29,414 nucleotides of DNA from JAAYWY01 sp050945275 (GTDB lineage: Bacteria > Bacillota > DTU030 > DUMP01): assembly GCA_050945275.1 (NCBI GenBank), contig JBMNSQ010000006.1, forward strand, positions 1 through 29,414. The letters run 5' to 3'. A program made the translations under genes and the position numbers. Positions 23,511-29,414 of this stretch are shown piece after piece (the stretch's first letter is position 1; each line of letters opens with the position of its first letter). A model generated the notes under the pieces. The model was not told the DNA's origin, did no database searches, and saw only the letters and a program-made list of their open reading frames with translations.

Positions 23511-25238
23511 ATGCCCATTTCCAGCAAACTTACCAATTACTTAGCCTTTGACCCACGCCTGAGTCCTCTTTATCGTGACCAAACCATCGGCATAGGAAAA
23601 GTCGGTGGAAAAGCGCGGGGGCTATTGTTTGCCCAGCATGTTATTCGTCAAAGCAATAATCCCCTTTTTAACCGGGTGGCTATTCCCCCAAGTTATTTTA
23701 TTGCCACCGGTGTATTTGATGACTTTGTCGCTCGCAACCAACTACAACGCATAGCTGAAAGTGGGCGGGACTTTGATCAAATTGAAACTGCCTTTATGGA
23801 AGGATCATTTACCACGGCCGTCCGTGATCAGCTAGCCACACTCATTACCAAGCTTCCCTTTCCTCTGGCTGTTCGTTCATCCTCACTGCTGGAAGATAAC
23901 CTCCGTTACTCTTTTGCCGGTAAATATATGACCGACTTTGTAACCGATGTTGGAAGTGAGGAAAACCGCCTTAAGTCTCTGGAGAATGCTATTAAAAAGG
24001 TGTTTGCCAGCATTTACTCCCCTAATGCTGTCGAATACCGACGCAAACATAACCTGCGTGGAGATAAAATGGCTGTTCTTGTACAACAACTTACCGGCCG
24101 TGAACATGATGCCTATTTTTATCCTGAAATTGCTGGTGTAGGTTTCTCAAAGAATTACCGCCGGTGGACAAAAGACGTAAAAAAAGAAGACGGTATCATC
24201 CGGTTAGTCTTCGGTCTAGGTACGCGCAGCGTTGGACGCGAGTATGCCCGTACTTTTTCGCTGACGGACTTAAGTTTACGCCCGGAAGGAACTAACCCAT
24301 GGTCTGTCGCTACCTATTCTCAAGAAAGATTTGATGTTCTAAACATTGAAAGCGGCCAGATGCAGGTATTTAATATCAACAACAAGCTAGAAATAGCTGA
24401 TAATCACCCGTGCTTCGGCCAATACGCCCAAGTCTACCGGGCAAAAGATGACCAGATAGAAGATATAACAGCTGCAAAACCCACCTTAGGTCCTGGCGAT
24501 AAAGTGGTTCTGACATTTCAAAACTTTCCTCAACAACATCCAGAATTTTTTCAGTTGATTCGAGCCTTAATGCTTACCTTAGAAAAAGAACTAGGTCTAC
24601 CGGTAGATATTGAGTTTACATACGAGCCAAAAGGAAAAATTTTAAGTCTAGTTCAAATGCGTCCCCTTCCCAGTTACGAGAAATATCGGGCGGTACACAT
24701 ACCCGCTAGTTTGCCGCCAAACACAATCCTTCTGCAAGGCAGCCGGATGCTAAGTAGTGGTATTTTATTAGGAGTCAACCGATTAGTGTATGTAGATCCG
24801 TTCCTGTATCAACAAACTAAGAACAAGGAATCGGTCGCCCGGGAAGTGGCCCGGTTAAATCGGTTGCTGGAAGGCGAACGCTATATTTTAGTGGGACCCG
24901 GCCGCTGGGGATCAACCAAAGCTGAGTTAGGGGTGCCGGTAAGCTACAGCCAAATCTCCAATGCCGGTCTCATTGTAGAGCTCGGAATCAGAGAGGCTAA
25001 CTTTGTACCGGAACTACCCTATGGGACGCTTTTTTTTCACGATCTTGAGGTCGACGATATTTTGTACTTGTCAGTGTTTGATATGATGTCTAATAACAAA
25101 ATTAACTCCGACTGGTTTTCTACCTATGCTGATTCCGCTGAACCCACAGGACACCCGGCGGTTAGTATTTATAGCGGGGCCTTTAACGCCTATCTAGACG
25201 CCGAACGCCGAGAAGGCTGCGTTACTATATATCGTTAG
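23511..25238 (+). CDS. PEP/pyruvate-binding (PPDK-N) domain protein, no phosphohistidine domain
   Basis: The 575-residue protein has the ATP-grasp-like nucleotide-binding domain of pyruvate phosphate dikinase and PEP synthase (about residues 20-370). Its stretches GIGKVGGKARGLLFA, LAVRSSSLLEDNLRYSFAGK and DIEFTYEPKGKILSLVQMRPLP are diagnostic. It ends without the swivelling phosphohistidine domain (no TxxGGxxxHAAI) and without the PEP barrel, so it cannot do the full reaction. Instead, about 190 residues of uncharacterised C-terminal domain follow, with YILVGPGRWGSTKAELGVPV. The reaction is therefore unknown, perhaps ATP-dependent phosphotransfer to another protein. Strong ATG; promoter just upstream; the ECF gene follows within 40 bases. 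Confidence 0.8.
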   Translation: MPISSKLTNYLAFDPRLSPLYRDQTIGIGKVGGKARGLLFAQHVIRQSNNPLFNRVAIPPSYFIATGVFDDFVARNQLQRIAESGRDFDQIETAFMEGSFTTAVRDQLATLITKLPFPLAVRSSSLLEDNLRYSFAGKYMTDFVTDVGSEENRLKSLENAIKKVFASIYSPNAVEYRRKHNLRGDKMAVLVQQLTGREHDAYFYPEIAGVGFSKNYRRWTKDVKKEDGIIRLVFGLGTRSVGREYARTFSLTDLSLRPEGTNPWSVATYSQERFDVLNIESGQMQVFNINNKLEIADNHPCFGQYAQVYRAKDDQIEDITAAKPTLGPGDKVVLTFQNFPQQHPEFFQLIRALMLTLEKELGLPVDIEFTYEPKGKILSLVQMRPLPSYEKYRAVHIPASLPPNTILLQGSRMLSSGILLGVNRLVYVDPFLYQQTKNKESVAREVARLNRLLEGERYILVGPGRWGSTKAELGVPVSYSQISNAGLIVELGIREANFVPELPYGTLFFHDLEVDDILYLSVFDMMSNNKINSDWFSTYADSAEPTGHPAVSIYSGAFNAYLDAERREGCVTIYR

Positions 25239-25277
25239 TGCATTGCAGCCACAAACTGGTTGGTAGGAGGACCGAAT

Positions 25278-25790
25278 ATGAACTCTGAATCCAGGATCAG
25301 ACAATTTGCCTTCACTGCTCTATTCATTAGTCTGGTAACCCTAAGCACCAGTATTTTTAGAATTCCTGTACCGGCTACTAGTGGTTTCATAAACTTGGGC
25401 GATACATTTATCTTTGCTGCTGCTTTGCTATGGGGCCCTCGCAACGGATTTTGGGCGGGTAGCGTTGGCTCCGCCTTAGCAGATGTGCTAAGCGGTTACC
25501 CTCATTGGGCACCGTTCACCTTTTTTATTAAAGGTGCTGAAGGCTTAGTGGCCGGTCTTATTTCTCACCGACCCTTTTATCAAAACGGCCGCACCATCAG
25601 GGCGGCCATAGGTTTGGTTGTGGGCGGACTATTAATGGTACTAGGTTACTTTGTGGCGGAAATATTTCTTTATGGGCTCCCGGCAGCAATAGCGGAGCTA
25701 CCGGGTAACCTTTTTCAAGCTACAGGTAGTGTGATTATTGCTTTAACCCTGTCATTAGCCCTAAGAAGCATCGGACTTCACCATAAGTAG
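25278..25790 (+). CDS. ECF transporter S component, substrate unknown
   Basis: This 170-residue membrane protein has about six segments and the S-component pattern of the PF07155 (ECF_RibU-like) group. It has FTALFISLVTLSTSIFRIP, then NLGDTFIFAAALLWGPRNGFWAGSVGSALADVL (split here into the two halves NLGDTFIFAAALLWG and PRNGFWAGSVGSALADVL), and FIKGAEGLVAGLI. The substrate is a vitamin or a similar small molecule but cannot be identified from sequence; related proteins occur in vitamin uptake. The ATG is 7 bases after AGGAGG. It lies 39 bases downstream of the PPDK-N gene, so it may be cotranscribed. It converges with the next gene with a 3-base gap. Confidence 0.8.
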   Translation: MNSESRIRQFAFTALFISLVTLSTSIFRIPVPATSGFINLGDTFIFAAALLWGPRNGFWAGSVGSALADVLSGYPHWAPFTFFIKGAEGLVAGLISHRPFYQNGRTIRAAIGLVVGGLLMVLGYFVAEIFLYGLPAAIAELPGNLFQATGSVIIALTLSLALRSIGLHHK

Positions 25791-25793
25791 GAA

Positions 25794-26738
25794 TTATTGT
25801 TTTACCGTTTGAGTCTTGCCGCTGCGATCTGTATACACCAGCCGAGAGATCTCGCCTATGGCTAAGAACCCAGGGTCTTCACTAGCTCCTACGTCTTTGG
25901 TCATTACCGACAATATATAAGGACGATCCGGCAAAAATACGATACCAACATCGGTAGCCACAGCCGGTAAGGCGCCCACCTTGTGGCCTACTTTTACGTC
26001 TGACGGTAAATAACTCGGTAGTCCGTCTTTATATATAGACTGAACCATATCGTCGATAAGAATCCAACCTATATCGGGATTGCGGTTGGCAAAATCCAGA
26101 GCTGCTCGGGTGTAGAGCGCCAAATCCTCGGCTGTTGAGTAATTTTCCCCATTAGGGAACACTGTTTTCCCGCCTAGACTTTTCATGAAAGCAGCGATCT
26201 TATCCTTACCTAGGCGTCGATACAGCATTTTCCAAGCGACATTATCACTTTCCCTAATAAGCTTTTCGGCCAATTCACGCAGAGTGAATTTCTGTCCGGG
26301 GGTCGCATTCCAGCGGATTGTACCCGCCCCGCCTGACCAGTCGGTATCGGGGTTATAAGCCATTTGTTCGTCTAAACTAATCTTCTTCTCCGCTACTTGG
26401 TGGTAGAGGTAAAGCGCAACCGGTACTTTAATTGAACTGGCCGCTGGCAGCGGCTCTTTTTCATTAATGCCGAAGTGATTACCGGTAGTAAGATCCCAAA
26501 AATAAACCCCGAACACGCCCGGTTGCTCCTCGATGTATTCCTGCACCTTCTTTTTCAAACTGCTAAAGTTAGTAGTTTCCGCCTTTTGTAATGAAGCCAT
26601 GGGAAAACGCCTCGGCTGGTAATATGGCTGACGACTCCGAGGGGTTCTAACTAACAACACTAACAAAACAGCTAACAGGCCCGCTAACCCATACAAAAAT
26701 ATAGAAGCTTTGTCGGAAAAGAAACCTTTCTTACGCAT
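25794..26738 (-). CDS. Membrane-anchored beta-lactamase-fold serine hydrolase (class A-like)
   Basis: This 314-residue protein has a membrane anchor (about 13-30) and a class A beta-lactamase/D,D-peptidase fold outside the cell. Visible motifs are SxxK (Ser101, Lys104, in SSIK), SDN (164-166) and KVG (253-255). The omega-loop that carries Glu166 in true class A beta-lactamases (ExxLN) is missing between SDN and the next helix, so efficient beta-lactam hydrolysis is doubtful. A cell-wall D,D-peptidase or inactive binding role is more likely. ATG start, with AGGTGG upstream. It is 57 bases downstream of buk on the same strand. Confidence 0.8.
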   Translation of the reverse strand: MRKKGFFSDKASIFLYGLAGLLAVLLVLLVRTPRSRQPYYQPRRFPMASLQKAETTNFSSLKKKVQEYIEEQPGVFGVYFWDLTTGNHFGINEKEPLPAASSIKVPVALYLYHQVAEKKISLDEQMAYNPDTDWSGGAGTIRWNATPGQKFTLRELAEKLIRESDNVAWKMLYRRLGKDKIAAFMKSLGGKTVFPNGENYSTAEDLALYTRAALDFANRNPDIGWILIDDMVQSIYKDGLPSYLPSDVKVGHKVGALPAVATDVGIVFLPDRPYILSVMTKDVGASEDPGFLAIGEISRLVYTDRSGKTQTVKQ

Positions 26739-26795
26739 ACGCCACCACCTTTCCTTTTAAGGATTTCCGCTCTGGCAGTGAAGTATGCGCCGGGA

Positions 26796-27878
26796 CTATT
26801 TGTACTCTTTAGCTTCTTCTTTGCCCCTAAGTACCCTTAGTGCCCCCTGGGCCAGGGCCGGCAGTTCCTCTTCTCCAGCAATAACCAAAACAGGAGCGAT
26901 AAAACCCACCCGCTCTATAATATCTTTCACAATGCGCTCAGAATAAGCTACGCCACCGGTTAAGACAATCCTGTCTAGCTTCCCCATCGCAACCGTGGCC
27001 ATGGCCCCGATAGCTTTAGCCACCTGATAAGACATGGCTCGAAGCACTAACTGGGCTTTGGCGTTACCGCTATCGGCCATGTGCTCTGCTTCTCTAAGAT
27101 CCTTAGTTCCAAGATAAGCATATAATCCCGATTGCTTAATAAGCATATTCTGTACTTGGCGCACGGTTAGACCCTGCTCAAACTGTTCCTGCATAAATGG
27201 GACTAATTGCGTTACCGGCAAGTCACCACCACGCTCAATGGAAAACGGGCCTTCATCATTGGCATTGGTGGTGTCCACCATCCGACCATCTAAGTGCACA
27301 CTAACGGAAAAACCACTACCCAAATGGGCAATCACCAAGCGTACTTCCCGGTACGATCGGCCTAGATCTTGGGCAACTTTGTGGGCTATCGCTTTCATGT
27401 TAAGAGCATGGGATCGACTTTGTCGCTCGATGGCAGGATGGCCCGAAATACGGGCGACATCATCGTATTCGTCTACAGCTACGGGATCAACAATAAACGC
27501 CGGTATCCCCAGCTCGCCGCCCAAATAATAAGCGATAACTGCACCCAAATTAGAAGCGTGATCCGCCGCTGGCCGCTGCAGAAGGTCATCCACCATTTGT
27601 TCATTTACTCGAAATGTTCCCCCCGGGAGCGGTTTAAGAAGCCCTCCTCGACCTACTATCGCCGACAACGTGTATAACCCGATACCACCTTCCTCTAAAG
27701 ACTGGCGAATGAGCTGCTGACGATATTGATGTTGGTCGGTGGCTTTCTCGTACTTTGCCAGCTCTGTAACTCGATGCTCTACTTTTCTCTCTAAGATACA
27801 ATTGTCTCCGTCAAAGACTGCGATTTTGGTACTAGTGGAACCAGGATTAATGGCTAAAATACGAAAATCTTCCGCCAA
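26796..27878 (-). CDS. buk: Butyrate kinase
   Basis: Butyrate kinase (acetokinase superfamily, ASKHA fold) interconverts butyryl phosphate plus ADP with butyrate plus ATP. From the chosen start the protein has 360 residues, typical of the family. It shows FRILAINPGSTSTKIAVF, IVGRGGLLKPLPGGTF, ARISGHPAIERQSRSHALN, VIAHLGSGFSVSVH, and IVLTGGVAYSERIV. I chose TTG at 27878, preceded by AGGAAGGAG 9 bases upstream; an adjacent in-frame TTG (27881) is equally possible. The frame is open upstream but has no family similarity there. No phosphotransbutyrylase gene is next to it, so it may belong to a branched-chain or butyrate path encoded elsewhere, consistent with the neighbouring ior genes. Confidence 0.92.
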   Translation of the reverse strand: MAEDFRILAINPGSTSTKIAVFDGDNCILERKVEHRVTELAKYEKATDQHQYRQQLIRQSLEEGGIGLYTLSAIVGRGGLLKPLPGGTFRVNEQMVDDLLQRPAADHASNLGAVIAYYLGGELGIPAFIVDPVAVDEYDDVARISGHPAIERQSRSHALNMKAIAHKVAQDLGRSYREVRLVIAHLGSGFSVSVHLDGRMVDTTNANDEGPFSIERGGDLPVTQLVPFMQEQFEQGLTVRQVQNMLIKQSGLYAYLGTKDLREAEHMADSGNAKAQLVLRAMSYQVAKAIGAMATVAMGKLDRIVLTGGVAYSERIVKDIIERVGFIAPVLVIAGEEELPALAQGALRVLRGKEEAKEYK

Positions 27879-27972
27879 CAATATTCGCTCCTTCCTATCT
27901 GGCTGTTTACTTTCCCACTCATCTACCGTTCTACTACTTCCTAAATTCGCCATTGGCTGGTAAGTTCCTGCC

Positions 27973-28001
27973 AAAAATAATGCCTGCCGATCAAGGCAGG
28001 C
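27973..28001 (-). terminator. Intrinsic terminator between the S-component gene and buk
   Basis: Minus-strand GCCTGCC and GGCAGGC form a perfect 7-bp stem with a 6-base loop, followed by ATTATTTTT. It lies 75 bases after the S-component stop. buk therefore probably has its own promoter in the 94 bases after it, which I cannot pinpoint. Confidence 0.65.
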
Positions 28002-28075
28002 GTGATTATAAATAACGCACCCGAACAGGAGGGCACAGGCCCCTCCCTTACGTGCCGACCCGCAGCACGCCTTTC

Positions 28076-28633
28076 TTAATAATGGCGCCGACGAACATAA
28101 ACGACCTTGCTCCGCGTTAGTACCAAAAACAGAGCAGTAGCTATTAGTACATTGATAGCAGCGGAGGCAATGAGGCGAACCAACGATCCGGTAACCAAAG
28201 CTAAACCGCCCAGCGGCCAGGATAACGCTGCCGATACTACTCCTGCTAAGAAGATTGTACTAATTAGGGCCAGCACCGGACCACCCCGATCATAGGCCAA
28301 GCGCAGACAAGTAGCCCACAGCGCTGCCTGCACCGCACTGTACGCATGCACCAATCCACCCAGGGGAAAACTTGCGGCCAAGCCGGATAGCAAAGTTCCA
28401 ACACCGCCCACCAAGGCACCTTCTACCCAGCCAAAACAAAGTGCAGCAAAATAAGCCGGAGCATCAGCTAATGTGACTACCCCTAAGGGACTCCCTATCT
28501 TAACCATGGCTCCTAAAGCAGAAAGAACGATAAATACTATCACCCGTGCCGCCTGCTGAACACTGGCCATGCCCTCCAAGGCCCGTGGCAAAGTCCGCCG
28601 CGGCAACCGTGCTCTAAAGCGCGGAAGTTCCAC
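28076..28633 (-). CDS. ECF transporter S component (possibly alpha-ribazole/CblT-like)
   Basis: This membrane protein (about 185 residues) has a basic N-terminal tail then about six segments, with LSALGAMVKIGSPLGVV, DAPAYFAALCFGWVEGALVG and SGLAASFPLGGLVHAYSAV. Its layout resembles the CblT (alpha-ribazole) type of S component, but I am only guessing this. I chose GTG at 28633, eight bases after AAAGGAGG; the GTG at 28642 overlaps that site. No ECF energising module and no recognised riboswitch is adjacent. It lies between iorB (with terminator) and the terminator before buk. Confidence 0.72.
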   Translation of the reverse strand: MELPRFRARLPRRTLPRALEGMASVQQAARVIVFIVLSALGAMVKIGSPLGVVTLADAPAYFAALCFGWVEGALVGGVGTLLSGLAASFPLGGLVHAYSAVQAALWATCLRLAYDRGGPVLALISTIFLAGVVSAALSWPLGGLALVTGSLVRLIASAAINVLIATALFLVLTRSKVVYVRRRHY

Positions 28634-28737
28634 CCCCCACACCTCCTTTAAAATGCCTTCTCTAGGATTACTATTCTTTTCCTGAGAAAGCTAGACCAGA
28701 AGGTACCTGGAAATGTTAGGAAGACGGCCTGCAGCAT

Positions 28738-28763
28738 AAAAAAGGCGACCACACAGGGTCGCC
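28738..28763 (-). terminator. Intrinsic terminator after iorB
   Basis: Minus-strand GGCGACC and GGTCGCC form a perfect 7-bp stem with a 6-base loop, followed by six T residues (28743-28738). It lies 15 bases past the iorB stop. Confidence 0.85.
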
Positions 28764-28777
28764 CAAATAAGCTCAGG

Positions 28778-29356
28778 TTAATATTGTTGACCAGCAGCAA
28801 AAGCCTTAAGGTTGGCTTCTATGGTTTTTGGTGGTACGTTGTCACGAATAACCTGCTGCCAAATGTCAGCTTCCATGTCCATATGGCTAGCCAGGGCCCC
28901 CAGAAGAACCACGTTCTGGGTCCGGACATTGCCTACTTCTTCTTCGGCTACCTTAGAAGCGTCGACGGTAATAAGCGTCTTCGCCTTCTCCTGCAGGATA
29001 TCAAGCGCGTTGTAGGGATACTCAGCCTTACCTAAAAGTACCGGGGCCGGGAGCAACGCTAAATCGTTAACTATGATTGTCCCTTCCGGTTTTAGGTAGG
29101 GCAACCAGCGTAACGCTTCTAGTTTCTCAAACGACAAAATAAGGTCGGCAGTCCCTTTTTCAACCAACGGTGAATAGACCTTTTCACCATAACGGACAAA
29201 GGTAACAACACTTCCGCCACGCTGCGACATGCCGTGTACTTCTGACATTTTCACATCGTATCCGGCTTCTTGAAGAACACCAGACAATATTCTGGCGGCT
29301 AAGATAGTACCTTGACCGCCTACTCCCACTAATAGCACGTTAGTCACCTTAGCCAC
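28778..29356 (-). CDS. iorB: Indolepyruvate ferredoxin oxidoreductase, beta subunit
   Basis: IorB is the smaller subunit of the enzyme that oxidatively decarboxylates aryl pyruvates, passing electrons to ferredoxin in anaerobic amino-acid breakdown. This 192-residue protein starts with the characteristic NVLLVGVGGQGTILAARIL and contains KMSEVHGMSQRGGSVVTFVR and NVVLLGALASHM. These are conserved in the pyruvate-ferredoxin oxidoreductase gamma domain. I chose GTG at 29356, preceded by GGGGGTGAGG; it overlaps the iorA stop by eight bases, showing coupling. A GTG at 29365 is an alternative. A terminator follows. Confidence 0.92.
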   Translation of the reverse strand: MAKVTNVLLVGVGGQGTILAARILSGVLQEAGYDVKMSEVHGMSQRGGSVVTFVRYGEKVYSPLVEKGTADLILSFEKLEALRWLPYLKPEGTIIVNDLALLPAPVLLGKAEYPYNALDILQEKAKTLITVDASKVAEEEVGNVRTQNVVLLGALASHMDMEADIWQQVIRDNVPPKTIEANLKAFAAGQQY

Positions 29357-29414
29357 GGACCTCACCCCCTACTTCGCCTATAGCATCGAAGCGGCAAACC
29401 TGCGCACACACCGT
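29349..29414 (-). CDS. iorA: Indolepyruvate ferredoxin oxidoreductase, alpha subunit (partial 3' end)
   Basis: The last 21 codons run in from the right edge and read TVCAQVCRFDAIGEVGGEVRG. CAQVCRFDAI matches the end of the C-terminal 4Fe-4S ferredoxin-like domain of IorA. An Arg takes the place of the Pro usually found after the last cluster cysteine. The stop overlaps the iorB start. The call rests on gene order with iorB plus this Fe-S fragment. Confidence 0.75.
   Translation of the reverse strand, partial: TVCAQVCRFDAIGEVGGEVRG

Noticed and set aside
27879..27974. N-terminal extension of buk
   Set aside because: It exceeds the family length and lacks a ribosome site; AGGAAGGAG supports the later TTG.
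28643..28737. Cobalamin or other riboswitch ahead of the third S component
   Set aside because: Only about 90 bases with no conserved aptamer elements visible.
1..29414. CRISPR arrays, tRNA and rRNA genes
   Set aside because: No regularly spaced repeats, no tRNA cloverleaf and no rRNA-like sequence were seen on either strand.

Overview
The window looks like a chromosomal segment of an anaerobic, probably spore-forming Firmicute of the class Clostridia. Four things point that way. There is a division and cell-wall (dcw) cluster in Bacillus/Clostridium order with a SpoVD-type PASTA penicillin-binding protein and a DNPR-type (meso-DAP) MurE. There are Gram-positive ribosome binding sites, often with GTG or TTG starts. 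Indolepyruvate:ferredoxin oxidoreductase, butyrate kinase and a 2[4Fe-4S] ferredoxin indicate anaerobic metabolism. NiaR, HutP-like and ECF S-component families are typical of Firmicutes. The species cannot be named from the sequence.

Layout. (A) 1-17.5 kb, minus strand, is the dcw operon. Read in its transcription direction it is mraZ, rsmH, ftsL, spoVD/pbp, murE, murF, mraY, [RAYT transposase with REP hairpins], murD, ftsW/spoVE, murG, murC, murA, ftsQ/divIB, a DUF881 gene and sbp (small basic protein), closed by a terminator at 178-201. No murB, ftsA or ftsZ is present. A promoter and the first 21 codons of an unknown gene lie beyond the terminator. Together the genes make UDP-MurNAc-pentapeptide (MurA, C, D, E, F), lipid I and II (MraY, MurG), polymerise and cross-link them (FtsW/SpoVE, SpoVD-like PBP) and support septation (FtsL, FtsQ). 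MraZ boxes lie directly upstream of mraZ.

(B) 17.5-20.7 kb, minus strand, holds a HutP-family gene, a PII-like gene, a DUF1538 membrane protein and a WD40/PD40-type lipoprotein. An intrinsic terminator separates the HutP-like gene from mraZ. (C) 20.8-21.9 kb, plus strand, is a niacin module: the repressor gene niaR and an ECF S component, with a promoter and overlapping inverted repeat between them. (D) 21.97-23.4 kb, minus strand, has a small ferredoxin and a cation-diffusion-facilitator exporter behind a probable NiCo (czcD) riboswitch. (E) 23.5-25.8 kb, plus strand, has a PPDK-N-domain protein lacking the phosphohistidine domain and a second ECF S component. (F) 25.8-29.4 kb, minus strand, has a beta-lactamase-fold lipid-side hydrolase, butyrate kinase, a third ECF S component, iorB and the end of iorA.

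The most unusual parts are the RAYT gene carrying three compensatorily varied REP hairpins (one inside its own coding sequence) in the middle of the dcw operon; the probable NiCo riboswitch; the HutP-like gene and terminator just before mraZ; and the PII-like/DUF1538 pair.
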